From the NCBI RefSeq assembly GCF_000442275.2, contig NZ_KE557314.1, positions 527,085 to 591,084 of the forward strand: DNA of 64,000 nucleotides, in the 5' to 3' direction. Positions within the stretch are counted from its first letter, which is position 1. The number at the start of each line of letters is the position of its first letter. A program made the translations under genes and the position numbers. Below are positions 41,579 to 51,004 of this stretch, piece after piece. This DNA comes from Litoreibacter arenae DSM 19593 (GTDB taxonomy: Bacteria > Pseudomonadota > Alphaproteobacteria > Rhodobacterales > Rhodobacteraceae). The notes under the pieces are model-generated. The model saw only the letters and a list, made by a program, of their open reading frames with translations, had not been told where the DNA came from and made no database searches.

Positions 41579-44500
41579 AGCGTGACGCGGCAACACAGGC
41601 GCAGGTCGCCGCAGCCGACCCGAAGGCGTCCACATGGCTTGCCGCCAATGCGGGCTCGGGCAAGACGCGGGTGCTGACCGACCGCGTGGCGCGGCTGCTG
41701 CTCGACGGCGTGCCGCCGCAGCGGATTTTGTGCCTGACCTATACAAAAGCCGCGGCGTCCGAGATGCAGAACCGCCTGTTCCAGCGCTTGGGCGACTGGG
41801 CGATGATGCCTAACGCCGAATTGCGCGACAGCTTGACGGCCTTGGGCGCGTCGGAGATTGCGCCGGACGTGCTGTCGGAAGCGCGGCGCCTGTTCGCCAA
41901 GGCGATCGAGACGCCGGGCGGGTTGAAGATCCAGACGATCCACTCGTTCTGCGCGTCTCTGCTGCGGCGGTTCCCGCTGGAGGCCGGCGTGTCGCCCGCA
42001 TTCACCGAGATGGACGACCGCGCAGCAAAAGCGCTGCGCGAAGAGGTCATGGAAGAAATCGCACTGCGCGAACCGGACGCGATGGCGGCGCTGGCACGGC
42101 ACTTCACCGGCGCGGAGCTGGACGGGTTCTTGCAGGAAGTTCTGGGGCGGGAGGAGCTGTTTGACGCGCCCGTGTCCGAGGCGGAATTGCGGCAGGCCGG
42201 AGGCTTGGGCGAAGGCGTGACGGAGGCCACGATCCTTGACGCGGTGTTTCACGGGGACGAGGCGGCAATGTTGCGCGACATCGCCGCTGTGTTGCAGGCC
42301 TGCACCGGCAAGACGGACGCCAAGCTGGGGCGCGATTTGGCATTGCTCGACTGCTCGGCCCCCAATCTGGCGTTGCTCGCGCAATTGGAGGGATTGTTCC
42401 TGAGCGCGTCAGGCAAGTCGGCGGGGCTGCCGAAGTCTCACCCGCCGACCAAAGCGGCGAAAGAGGCATTTGGGGCGTTGTTAGACCCTTTCGACGCGCT
42501 TCGGATGCGCGTTAGCGAAGCGCGGCCCATGCGGCAGGCATTGGCCGCGCACCACCGCACCGTAGCGCTGCACAGCTTCGCGCGGGCTTACCTGCCGCTG
42601 CTGGAGGCGCGCAAACAGGCGCGGGCATGGCTGGATTTTGACGACCTGATCCTGAAGGCGCGGGGACTTTTAACCGACCCCAGCGTCGCGGCTTGGGTGC
42701 TGTTCCGGCTGGATGGCGGCATTGACCACATTCTGGTGGACGAGGCGCAGGATACCGCGCCGCGCCAATGGGACGTCGTGCGTCTGCTGGCGCAGGAATT
42801 CACGGCAGGCCAAGGCGCGCGGGCAGACACAGAGCGAACGATCTTTGTCGTGGGCGATCAGAAGCAGTCGATCTACTCGTTCCAAGGCGCGGACCCCGAC
42901 GCGTTCGAAGCCATGCGCGCCCATTTCGACGAAGCCCTGACCGCCATCGGGCAGCCGTTGCAGCGGCAGGACTTGTTGCACTCTTTCCGGTCTTCCAAGG
43001 CGGTTTTGGGTCTGGTTGACGCCAGTTTCACCGGCGATCTGATGCGTGGCATGGGCGACCGGGTGGAACATGTGGCCTTCAAGCAAGACCTGCCCGGACG
43101 GGTCGACCTGTGGGACTGGGTCGACGAGACCGAAAAGGCTGAAAAGAAGGACTGGTTTGATCCGGTCGATACGGTGGGCGACGACCACCACTCCGTCATT
43201 CTGGCGCGTCAAATTGCGGCGACGATCAAGGATCGCTTGCTGCACGGCCAGATCACCGAGGTGAAGCGCGTGGACGGGCGCGATGTGCAGGAAACCCGCC
43301 GGATCGAGGCGGGGGATTTCCTGATCCTCGTGCAGCGCAGATCGACCCTGTTCCACGAGATTATCCGCGCTTGTAAGGACGCAGGCCTACCTATGGCGGG
43401 CGCGGACCGGCTTCGGATCGGGGCGGAGCTTGGGGTGAAAGACCTGACCGCGCTAATGCGCTATCTGGCGACGCCTGAGGATGACTTGTCGCTGGCCGCC
43501 GTGCTGCGCTCCCCCTTATGCGGGCTGTCGGAAGGGGAGTTGTTCGACCTTGCTCATGGACGCCCAAATTATCTGACGCGCGCTTTGGAGGAGCAGAAAG
43601 ACCGCTTTGCGCATGTGAGCGAGATGCTGCGTGACCTGCGAAACAGTGCGGACTACCTGCGCCCGTACGACCTACTGGAGCGGGTGCTGACCCGCCACAA
43701 TGGCCGCGAAAAGTTGCTGGCGCGGCTTGGGGTGGAGGCCGACGAAGGCATCGCCGCGCTGCTGGATCAGGCGATGGCCTACGAGCGGGCGGACATCCCG
43801 TCACTGACGGGTTTTCTGGAATGGCTGGCCCGCGACGAGGTGACGATCAAACGCCAGATGGACAGCGCGGGCGATGCTATTCGGGTGATGACGGTGCACG
43901 GGGCCAAGGGTCTGGAAGCGCCGATCGTGATTTTGCCGGATACGGGGCAGATGCGAAACTCGGTCCGTGATGACGTGCTGAACCGCGACGGGGTGGCCTT
44001 GTGGAAGGCCAAGTCCGACGACATGCCGCCTGCGCAGGTGGAGTTGGCTGAGCAGATCAAGACACGTCAGCGCGAGGAGCGGATGCGGCTGCTGTACGTG
44101 GCGATGACGCGGGCGGAAAGCTGGCTGATTATCTGCGGCGCGGGCAAGCCCGCCAAGCTGGAGGACGGCGGCTGGTATGCGGTGGCGGAGGCCGGGATGG
44201 CCAAGGCGGGTGCGGTCGACGGGCGGCTGGAGCATTTGCAATGGCCTGAAGATTTGCCCCGACGCGATTCGGAAGCCGCGCCGCAACGCACCGCGCTGCC
44301 CGCTTGGGCGGAGGTGAAAGCGGCGATGCCTGAGCCCGTGTTAGAGCCGCTTTCGCCCTCGAAGCTGGATGGCCCGAAGGCATTACCCGACCCCAGCGGC
44401 GTGGCCTTATCGGAAGAGGACGCCAAGGCGCGCGGCACCGCATTGCACCGCTTGCTGGAACATCTGCCGCACGCGCCCGACGCGATGGATCTGGCAAACC

Positions 44501-44913
44501 GGCTGGGGCGCTACGGCCCGAACGACGAGGACTTGTTGCCCCTGGCGCAGACCGTTTTGGCGGAGCCTTCGGTCGCGCATATCTTCGCAACAGGCACGTT
44601 GGCGGAGGTTACTTTGACCGCCAAACTGCCCTCGCTGGATGGTCGCGCAATGTTGGGGACGATTGACCGGCTGATCATCGACGACGACCGAATCCTCGCC
44701 GTGGACTTCAAGTCGAATGTCGTGGTGCCGGATGCACCCGAAAAAACACCATCAGGAATCTTGGCGCAGATGGGCGCGTATCTGGAGATGCTGGAACAGC
44801 TCTACCCGCAAAAATCTGTAGAGGTGGCAATCCTTTGGACCCAGAACGCCCGACTTATGACACTTCCGCACGACATCGTGAGGCATGCACTGGTCGCAAC
44901 CCATACATCTTGA
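41575..44913 (+). CDS. addA: Double-strand break repair helicase AddA (UvrD-type helicase and nuclease)
   Basis: AddA is the motor and second nuclease of AddAB. The 1112-residue protein has Walker A ([12 protein letters not shown], near residue 25), the DEAQDT box with [47 protein letters not shown] and [12 protein letters not shown]-terminal nuclease motif DFKSN is preceded by [12 protein letters not shown]. All helicase and nuclease motifs look intact. It follows addB directly; trxA is 64 nt downstream. Confidence 0.95.
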   Translation: MKRDAATQAQVAAADPKASTWLAANAGSGKTRVLTDRVARLLLDGVPPQRILCLTYTKAAASEMQNRLFQRLGDWAMMPNAELRDSLTALGASEIAPDVLSEARRLFAKAIETPGGLKIQTIHSFCASLLRRFPLEAGVSPAFTEMDDRAAKALREEVMEEIALREPDAMAALARHFTGAELDGFLQEVLGREELFDAPVSEAELRQAGGLGEGVTEATILDAVFHGDEAAMLRDIAAVLQACTGKTDAKLGRDLALLDCSAPNLALLAQLEGLFLSASGKSAGLPKSHPPTKAAKEAFGALLDPFDALRMRVSEARPMRQALAAHHRTVALHSFARAYLPLLEARKQARAWLDFDDLILKARGLLTDPSVAAWVLFRLDGGIDHILVDEAQDTAPRQWDVVRLLAQEFTAGQGARADTERTIFVVGDQKQSIYSFQGADPDAFEAMRAHFDEALTAIGQPLQRQDLLHSFRSSKAVLGLVDASFTGDLMRGMGDRVEHVAFKQDLPGRVDLWDWVDETEKAEKKDWFDPVDTVGDDHHSVILARQIAATIKDRLLHGQITEVKRVDGRDVQETRRIEAGDFLILVQRRSTLFHEIIRACKDAGLPMAGADRLRIGAELGVKDLTALMRYLATPEDDLSLAAVLRSPLCGLSEGELFDLAHGRPNYLTRALEEQKDRFAHVSEMLRDLRNSADYLRPYDLLERVLTRHNGREKLLARLGVEADEGIAALLDQAMAYERADIPSLTGFLEWLARDEVTIKRQMDSAGDAIRVMTVHGAKGLEAPIVILPDTGQMRNSVRDDVLNRDGVALWKAKSDDMPPAQVELAEQIKTRQREERMRLLYVAMTRAESWLIICGAGKPAKLEDGGWYAVAEAGMAKAGAVDGRLEHLQWPEDLPRRDSEAAPQRTALPAWAEVKAAMPEPVLEPLSPSKLDGPKALPDPSGVALSEEDAKARGTALHRLLEHLPHAPDAMDLANRLGRYGPNDEDLLPLAQTVLAEPSVAHIFATGTLAEVTLTAKLPSLDGRAMLGTIDRLIIDDDRILAVDFKSNVVVPDAPEKTPSGILAQMGAYLEMLEQLYPQKSVEVAILWTQNARLMTLPHDIVRHALVATHTS

Positions 44914-44977
44914 CGCGCCCCGCAGGGCTACCTACGTTCCAACCAACGTAATTTACACACAGTTTGGAGGGCTAGAT

Positions 44978-45298
44978 ATGGCCACCGTCGCAGCTACCGA
45001 TGCAACTTTCGACGCCGAAGTGCGCAATTCCGACATTCCCGTTATGGTCGATTTCTGGGCCGAATGGTGCGGTCCTTGCAAGCAGATCGGCCCCGCTCTG
45101 GAAGAGCTGTCCGCCGAGTATGAAGGCAAGGTGAAAATCGTCAAAGTGAACATCGACGAAAACCCGAACGCCGCCGCCGCCGTTGGCGTTCGCTCCATCC
45201 CTGCGCTGTTCATGTTCAAGGACGGCGAAGTGGTCTCGAACCGCGTGGGCGCTGCCCCGAAATCGGCATTTGAAGGCTGGATCAAAGAAACCGTCTAA
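44978..45298 (+). CDS. trxA: Thioredoxin
   Basis: Thioredoxin is a cytosolic thiol-disulfide carrier; among other roles it can serve the Msr enzymes encoded in this window. The 106-residue protein has the redox motif WCGPC (Cys31 and Cys34) and the cis-Pro loop RSIPALFMF. The ATG at 44978 is preceded by TTGGAGGG with ideal spacing. It ends the addBA run with a strong terminator. Confidence 0.96.
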   Translation: MATVAATDATFDAEVRNSDIPVMVDFWAEWCGPCKQIGPALEELSAEYEGKVKIVKVNIDENPNAAAAVGVRSIPALFMFKDGEVVSNRVGAAPKSAFEGWIKETV

Positions 45299-45322
45299 GC
45301 CGGTTTCCAGTTCGGAATAGCG

Positions 45323-45350
45323 AAGGGCGCAGCCATTTGGCCGCGCCCTT
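45323..45350 (+). terminator. Rho-independent terminator of trxA
   Basis: A GC-rich stem AAGGGCGC/GCGCCCTT is followed by TTTCTTT on the plus strand, 24 nt after the trxA stop. An inner GCC/GGC extends the hairpin. It may also slow transcripts from the convergent amtB gene. Confidence 0.85.
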
Positions 45351-45360
45351 TTTCTTTGGG

Positions 45361-46677
45361 TCAGTTGGTGAACTCGGGGTAGGCCTCCATCCCCAGCTCT
45401 GCCATGTCGAGCCCCATGACCTCTTCCTCCTCGGTGACGCGGATGCCGAAGACAGCCCTCAGCACCACCCAGATCACGCCGGACAGGACGAATACGAACG
45501 CCCCGACCACAAGGATCGCGTAAAGCTGCGTGCCGATGTTTGCCGCATCATTGGTCAGGACCACGGCGAGGGTGCCCCAGATGCCTGCGAACAGGTGAAC
45601 CGGGATCGCACCGACCACATCGTCGATCTTCAGCTTGTCGAGGAACGGCACCGCGAAGACCACAATCACACCGCCCACTGCACCGATCAGCGTAGCCGCA
45701 CCCAGCGTGGGCGCCAGCGGCTCTGCGGTGATGGACACCAGACCGGCCAGCGCACCGTTAAGCACCATGGTCAGGTCGACCTTCTTATAAAGCAGCTGCG
45801 TCAGGATCAGTGCCGCGACCGCACCACCGGCGGCAGCGGTGTTGGTGTTGGCGAAGATGCGGCTGATGTCGCCCACATTTCCCGCGGTGTTCATATAGAG
45901 CTGCGAGCCGCCGTTGAAGCCGAACCAGCCGAGCCACAGGATAAATGTGCCCAGCGTGGCCAGCGGCAGGTTGGAGCCCATGAACGGCACCGTGCGGCCG
46001 TCTTTGTATTTGCCGATACGTGGTCCGAGGATCAAAGCGCCAGCCAGAGCCGCCCAGCCACCGACGGAGTGAACCACTGTCGAGCCTGCGAAGTCCTGAA
46101 AGCCCGCTTCCTGCAAGAAGCCACCGCCCCATTTCCACGACGCCTGAATAGGGTAGATGAACGCGGTCAGCACGATGACGAAGAACAGGAAGGGCCACAG
46201 CTTGATGCGCTCGGCCAATGTGCCGGACACGATGGACGCGGTCGTGGCGCAAAACATCAGCTGGAAGAAGAAGTCGGAGCCGACGGAGGCGTAGGTCAGA
46301 TCCGGCGCTGCCCCGTCTAGGCCCACGGGTTCCAGCGAGGCGGTGGAAAATGCGCCGAGGATACCGTTGATGCTCCAGCCGTCGCCCGGATACATGAGGT
46401 TGTAGCCGATAAGGTAGTAGGCAATCGCCGCCAGCGAGAACAGCGCGATGTTCTTGGTCAACTGCATCGCCACGTTCTTGGAGCGGACCAGACCTGCCTC
46501 CAGCATGGCGAAGCCTGCCGCCATCCAGAACACGAGGAATCCCGCGACAAGGAACATGAAGGTGTTGAAGATAAAGCCGATTTCCGTGCCGACCGGCAAG
46601 GTTTTGACGTCTTGGGCAAAGCCCGTGGTTGGCAGCGCGATCAGCGTGGCAGCGGGTAGAATGTGAGCGAGTTTCAT
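45361..46677 (-). CDS. amtB: Ammonium transporter AmtB
   Basis: AmtB conducts ammonia/ammonium across the inner membrane as a trimer and is gated by GlnK. The 438-residue protein has a signal peptide (ending TTGFAQ) and eleven helices. The twin pore histidines lie in GSTVVHSVGGW and AIPVHLFAGIWG, and the Phe gate and LDGAAPDL segment are also present. The start at 46677 follows glnK by 13 nt, so the two are one operon. Confidence 0.95.
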   Translation of the reverse strand: MKLAHILPAATLIALPTTGFAQDVKTLPVGTEIGFIFNTFMFLVAGFLVFWMAAGFAMLEAGLVRSKNVAMQLTKNIALFSLAAIAYYLIGYNLMYPGDGWSINGILGAFSTASLEPVGLDGAAPDLTYASVGSDFFFQLMFCATTASIVSGTLAERIKLWPFLFFVIVLTAFIYPIQASWKWGGGFLQEAGFQDFAGSTVVHSVGGWAALAGALILGPRIGKYKDGRTVPFMGSNLPLATLGTFILWLGWFGFNGGSQLYMNTAGNVGDISRIFANTNTAAAGGAVAALILTQLLYKKVDLTMVLNGALAGLVSITAEPLAPTLGAATLIGAVGGVIVVFAVPFLDKLKIDDVVGAIPVHLFAGIWGTLAVVLTNDAANIGTQLYAILVVGAFVFVLSGVIWVVLRAVFGIRVTEEEEVMGLDMAELGMEAYPEFTN

Positions 46678-46690
46678 GTGTTGGGTTCCC

Positions 46691-47029
46691 TTACAACGCA
46701 TCTTCGTTGGTTTCGCCGGTGCGCACGCGCACGGCCTGCGTCACGTCCAGCACGAGGATTTTGCCATCCCCGATTTTGTCGGTCCGCGCGGTGGTGGTGA
46801 TGGTCTCGACCACCTGGTCGGCCATGGCGGCGGTCACCGCGATCTCCAGCTTGACCTTGGGCACAAAGTTCACGGCGTATTCCGCACCACGGTAGATTTC
46901 GGTGTGACCGGACTGGGAGCCGAAGCCCTTTATCTCGGTCACCATCATCCCGCGCACGCCGATGGCGGTCAGCGCTTCGCGGACCTCCTCCAGCTTGAAC
47001 GGTTTGATTGCTGCAATGATCAGTTTCAC
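46691..47029 (-). CDS. glnK: P-II family nitrogen regulatory protein GlnK
   Basis: GlnK senses nitrogen, carbon and energy through glutamine-driven uridylylation and 2-oxoglutarate/ATP binding, and blocks AmtB under ammonium excess. The 112-residue protein has Tyr51 in the T-loop (YRGAEYAVNF), the B-loop GRT-like segment (TARTDKIGDGKI) and the C-loop VRVRTGE. The start is a GTG at 47029 with AGGGAAAG before it, giving exactly the standard P-II length. Confidence 0.95.
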   Translation of the reverse strand: MKLIIAAIKPFKLEEVREALTAIGVRGMMVTEIKGFGSQSGHTEIYRGAEYAVNFVPKVKLEIAVTAAMADQVVETITTTARTDKIGDGKILVLDVTQAVRVRTGETNEDAL

Positions 47030-47286
47030 TGTCTTTCCCTTCGGTTTCACCCCGATAGGCGGGGCACGTCTAGCGACAGGACAGCGGGGAAAGACGACGC
47101 GCGGCAACGGCGCACGCAGCCAAAGGGCGCAGAATGCTGCCGTGCGGCATGAATTTTTGCACAATTTTCAGCCGATGCCTGCGTATTAGGCACAAATGAG
47201 ACGCACATGGCGCAGACTTCCCCTCCACATCCGCGTCGTGTCGCCCTATATTGAACCGACAAAAAGCAGCCTTGAAGCGCAGGTAC
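47030..47286. other. Divergent control region between glnK and the PBP gene
   Basis: The 257-nt gap has no convincing gene. It must hold the nitrogen-regulated promoter of glnK-amtB and the promoter of the penicillin-binding protein gene. An AT-rich patch around 47150-47175 lies in the middle. No clear sigma-54 -24/-12 box at the correct GG-10-GC spacing could be found by eye. Confidence 0.5.
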
Positions 47287-49485
47287 ATGAGCAATTCCGG
47301 ACGTAAAAAGCCCCCATTGGTGGCCGAAAAACGCTATAGCAAGGCCGCTGCGGCGAAGCCGAAGCCAAAAGCCAAACCGAAGCGGCGCGTGACCAAACGC
47401 AAGGCTGCGTCCAAGAAACGTGGGCTGATCGGTTGGATTCTGTTCCCGTTCGTGTGGACCTTCCGGCTTATCTGGCGGCTGACATGGCGGATCGCCGCCG
47501 TCGCTGCGGTCCTGCTGGTGGGCGCGGTGGCCTATACCTACGCACAGCTTCCACCGGTCGAGGAATTGTTGGACGGTCGCACCCGTGGCTCTGTCACGGT
47601 GCTGGACCGCGAGAACGTGGTGTTTGCGTGGCGTGGCGACAATTTCGGCGGCGCTATCCGCGCGGAATCGGTGGCACCTGCCCTGAAGAACGCGGTGATC
47701 GCGACGGAGGACAAACGCTTCTACTGGCATTTCGGCCTGTCGCCCCGCGGGATCGCGTCGGCCATGCGCATCAACATGCGCGAAGGGCGAAAGCCGTGGC
47801 AGGGGCATGGTGGCTCTACCCTGACGCAGCAGACGGCAAAGCTCTTGTGCCTTGGCGTGCAATACGACCCGAAAAAATGGAAGAACGAAGCCGATTACGA
47901 GGCCGACTGCCGCCGTACGACGCTGGCCCGCAAGGGCAAGGAAGCACTCTATTCGATGGCGATGGAGGCGAAGTATTCCAAGGATGATATCCTGTCGGTC
48001 TACCTGAACCGCGCTTATCTGGGCGGCGGCGCGCGTGGCTTCGAGGCCGCGTCGCAGGTCTATTTCGGCAAGCACGCGGCACAAGTCAGCGTGCCGGAGG
48101 CCGCGATGCTGGCAGGGCTTTTGAAAGCCCCGTCCGTCTATTCCCCCACCAACAACCTGCAACGCGCACAGGACCGCGCGGCGACCGTGCTGAAACTGAT
48201 GCGGGAGCAGGGCTATATATCGTCCTCCGACGAAGCGGCGGCAAACGCTGCCCCGGCCACCCTATCCAAGACTGCGCAAGCGCGGGCGGGCGGGTATTTC
48301 GTGGATTGGGTCATGGACACGGCACCGGGCTTCCTGTCCAGCGACACCACAGAAGATGTGGTGATCCAATCGACTTTCGACACCAAACTGCAAAAATCGG
48401 CGGAGGACGCGCTGGACTACATCTTCGACGAGAAGGTGCGCGAAGGCTCCGAAGCGCAGGCCGCGATTGTGGTCATGTCGGCAGACGGCGCTGTGCGGGC
48501 GATGGTCGGCGGGCGTCAGGCGAAAGTGTCGGGTGCTTTCAACCGTGCGGTGCAGGCCAAGCGGCAAACCGGCTCGGCATTCAAGCCGTTCGTCTATGCC
48601 GCCGCGATGGATCTGGGCTTCCAGTATGACAGCGTCGTGGTCGATGAACCGTTTACCATCAATGTCCCCGGCTCCGGCCCTTACACACCGAAGAACTACA
48701 CCCGCAATTTCAAGGGCGAGATGACGCTGACGGACGCTCTGGCGCAGTCGATCAACACAGTCGCAGTGAAGGTGTCCGAGGCCGTGGGCCGCGACAACGT
48801 GCGCGACGTGGCCACCCGTTTCGGCATCGACAATAAACTGGCGAACGGTCCCGCTTTGGCGCTTGGGGCGTCTGAAAGCACGCTGTTGGAAATGACCGGC
48901 GCTTACGCGGGCATCCTGAACGGGGGCCGCGCGGTGTCACCCTATGGCATCCGCGAATTACGCCTGAAAGGCGACAACCAGGCCTTGATGGGTCAGGATG
49001 GCGGCTTTGGCGAGCGGGTCATAACCGAGGATGCGGCGCGTCAGCTGACATATATGATGTACCGCGTCGTCAATGACGGCACAGGCCAACGCGCCAAGTT
49101 GGGCGACCGCGAAGTTGCGGGCAAGACCGGCACCACAAGTGCTTCAAAGGATGCCTGGTTCATCGGTTTCACCGCGCAATATGTGGTCGGCGTCTGGATG
49201 GGATATGACGACAACACCCCGCTGAACGGTGTGACCGGCGGAGGATTGCCGGCAGATATCTGGAAAGAGACGATGGTGCGGGTCACCGACGGCCTTGCGG
49301 CGGAACCGCTGCCGATGATCCGCCCCGCCACCCCACCGCGCGTGTCGCGTCCCGAGCCTGTCCAGCAGCAGCCCCGCGTGGCACGAAGCCCGCGTGGTAA
49401 CGGCGGTCAAAATCTGGAGAACGTCACCGAGCAGATCATCCGCGACGTGGGCAATCTGCTCGGTCAACTGTTTGGCGGGAACTAG
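47287..49485 (+). CDS. Class A penicillin-binding protein (PBP1A-type transglycosylase/transpeptidase)
   Basis: This bifunctional enzyme polymerises and cross-links peptidoglycan. The 732-residue protein has a highly basic N-terminal tail (1-45) and one membrane helix at about 70-90. The glycosyltransferase domain shows IATEDKRFYWHFG and GGSTLTQQTAKLL, and the transpeptidase triad is GSAFKPF (SxxK), SIN and KTGTT. A Pro/Arg-rich tail and a short helix close it. The ATG at 47287 is chosen as the first in the basic region. The 3' end overlaps mlaC by 4 nt. Confidence 0.94.
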   Translation: MSNSGRKKPPLVAEKRYSKAAAAKPKPKAKPKRRVTKRKAASKKRGLIGWILFPFVWTFRLIWRLTWRIAAVAAVLLVGAVAYTYAQLPPVEELLDGRTRGSVTVLDRENVVFAWRGDNFGGAIRAESVAPALKNAVIATEDKRFYWHFGLSPRGIASAMRINMREGRKPWQGHGGSTLTQQTAKLLCLGVQYDPKKWKNEADYEADCRRTTLARKGKEALYSMAMEAKYSKDDILSVYLNRAYLGGGARGFEAASQVYFGKHAAQVSVPEAAMLAGLLKAPSVYSPTNNLQRAQDRAATVLKLMREQGYISSSDEAAANAAPATLSKTAQARAGGYFVDWVMDTAPGFLSSDTTEDVVIQSTFDTKLQKSAEDALDYIFDEKVREGSEAQAAIVVMSADGAVRAMVGGRQAKVSGAFNRAVQAKRQTGSAFKPFVYAAAMDLGFQYDSVVVDEPFTINVPGSGPYTPKNYTRNFKGEMTLTDALAQSINTVAVKVSEAVGRDNVRDVATRFGIDNKLANGPALALGASESTLLEMTGAYAGILNGGRAVSPYGIRELRLKGDNQALMGQDGGFGERVITEDAARQLTYMMYRVVNDGTGQRAKLGDREVAGKTGTTSASKDAWFIGFTAQYVVGVWMGYDDNTPLNGVTGGGLPADIWKETMVRVTDGLAAEPLPMIRPATPPRVSRPEPVQQQPRVARSPRGNGGQNLENVTEQIIRDVGNLLGQLFGGN

Positions 49486-50081
49486 CCCATCTTCCTGAGG
49501 TCAGCGGTCAATGCGTTAATGTCGCCACGGCGACGATCCAGCATCGCGCCGATTTCGGCCCGCTCGGAAGTCAGCGTGTTCACGCCCTCGATGATGATGT
49601 TGAAGATTTTCGGGCTGCCGGATTTGTCCGACACCAGCCACGTCACCTTGAACGGCGCGGAGCCGCGCAGCTTGGCGGTGGACTGAACTTCGACGTTGCT
49701 TTTTGCCGCACGGGAGCCTTCGACGATAATCTGACCGCCAACGAACTCGTTGAAACGTTTGCCATATTTACGTGTGAAATAGCCTTTGAAGGCCTGCACA
49801 AAAGCCGCAACCTCTGCATTGCTGGCACTACGGCGGGCTGGCCCAAGCGTGGTCAACGCGATGATGTTCACGTCGGCATAACGCTCGAAGACGCGCTCGA
49901 AATCGCGGATCATGGCGCTCTCGGACTTGCCCGACGCGATGATCCTGTTGATGTCGGCAACCGCGCTTTGGACCAGCCTCTCAGCGGCCGGGCCCGATAT
50001 TGCAAACGCGGGAAGCGGCAAAGTCAGCGCGGCAATGCTTGCCACGAAGGTGCGACGGGAAAAGAGATTATTCACTACCAT
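49482..50081 (-). CDS. mlaC: MlaC-type periplasmic phospholipid carrier
   Basis: MlaC carries phospholipids between the outer-membrane MlaA and the inner-membrane MlaFEDB complex. The 199-residue protein has a signal peptide with twin-Arg-like SRRTF (RRTFVASIAALTLPLPAFA). It has the family segments VFERYADVNIIALTTLG, FVQAFKGYFTRKYGKRFNEF, and VTWLVSDKSGSPKIFNIIIEG. The start at 50081 overlaps the end of mlaA by 14 nt. The mlaFED genes are not in the window. Confidence 0.9.
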   Translation of the reverse strand: MVVNNLFSRRTFVASIAALTLPLPAFAISGPAAERLVQSAVADINRIIASGKSESAMIRDFERVFERYADVNIIALTTLGPARRSASNAEVAAFVQAFKGYFTRKYGKRFNEFVGGQIIVEGSRAAKSNVEVQSTAKLRGSAPFKVTWLVSDKSGSPKIFNIIIEGVNTLTSERAEIGAMLDRRRGDINALTADLRKMG

Positions 50082-50823
50082 AAACGTCCTCGTATGGATC
50101 AATATAGTCCGGCTGCGCCCCGCCCGAGAGCTTGAAGCGCCGGTTTTGCAGATACAGCAGCCGCGCCTGCGCGTAGCTGTCCTCGCTTTCATATAGAACC
50201 GAGTCTACCAGATCGGAATAGCGGTAGCGATCACCAAACCGTGCGGCCACGCTGGCACCCGACGATGCGCTGCGCAGCGAGCCTTCGGTGGCAAAATTCA
50301 GCGGATTCATCAGGATGTCGACGACACGGCCAGCCGCGTGACGCTCGGTCGACGGCCCTATAAGCGGCAGTTCGACATAAGCCCCCTCCGGCGCGCCCCA
50401 GACATGCAGCGTTTCGCCGAAATCGGTGCGGCGGTTCTCAAGCCCCGCATCGGTGGCGACATCCAGCAAGCCGCCAAAACCGAACGTCGTGTTCACCAGG
50501 AAGCGGAACGTGTTGTGGCCTGCATTTTCGATACGAAACTGCAAAAGGTTGTTAAGCACCTGCCCCGGCAGGTTCAGGTTGGACGCAAAATTGGCCACGC
50601 CCGTGCGAACGGGGGATGGCACGCCCTTGCCGTAACCCTTCGATGCCGGGCGCACGAACACCTTGTCCAAGGCGCGGTTGGCCGCATGCGTCTTGCGGTT
50701 TTGCGCCTCCACGGGGTCGTTGACGCCAACGCCAATCGGCGCAGCCGTGCAGCCTGCAAGAGCCGCCGCAGCGAGCAACACGCCCGCGCGTTTGGATAAA
50801 GCATATAGCATTTTATTCATCAT
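50068..50823 (-). CDS. mlaA: MlaA/VacJ family outer-membrane lipoprotein
   Basis: MlaA removes mislocalised phospholipids from the outer leaflet. The 251-residue protein has a lipoprotein signal with LAGC at about residue 25. NDPVEAQNRKTHAANRALD follows, then the NTTFGFGGLLDVATDAGL motif, TLHVWGAPEGAYVELPLIGPST and the C-terminal VLYESEDSYAQARLLYLQNRR. Two consecutive ATG codons (50823, 50820) can start it. It forms a two-gene operon with mlaC. Confidence 0.92.
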   Translation of the reverse strand: MMNKMLYALSKRAGVLLAAAALAGCTAAPIGVGVNDPVEAQNRKTHAANRALDKVFVRPASKGYGKGVPSPVRTGVANFASNLNLPGQVLNNLLQFRIENAGHNTFRFLVNTTFGFGGLLDVATDAGLENRRTDFGETLHVWGAPEGAYVELPLIGPSTERHAAGRVVDILMNPLNFATEGSLRSASSGASVAARFGDRYRYSDLVDSVLYESEDSYAQARLLYLQNRRFKLSGGAQPDYIDPYEDVYGSE

Positions 50824-50907
50824 TCCCCCGATCAGCGGCAGCCCAGACTAGAGTGTGGAGCTATATGAGACGATGTTATAGAATCCCAGACGTCGAGGAC
50901 ACCCATT

Positions 50908-50928
50908 CTCAATCTTTTGATGATTGAG
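50908..50928. repeat. Perfect 7-bp dyad upstream of the secretion genes
   Basis: CTCAATC and GATTGAG enclose 7 nt in the 181-nt gap between mlaA and the type I secretion ATPase. A further ATTGA follows. It may be an operator or a small hairpin; no factor can be named. Confidence 0.35.
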
Positions 50929-51004
50929 GATTGAAGGGCACAATCGACTGGCGATTTCACAAGAGGCTGGCGCGGTCCATGCAAAATGAGGTTAAGACTT
51001 CCGC

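Noticed and set aside
47030-47286. Sigma-54 promoter and NtrC sites upstream of glnK
   Set aside because: A TGGC...TTGC pair exists near 47110, but the GG-GC spacing is wrong, and no clean NtrC dyad was found.
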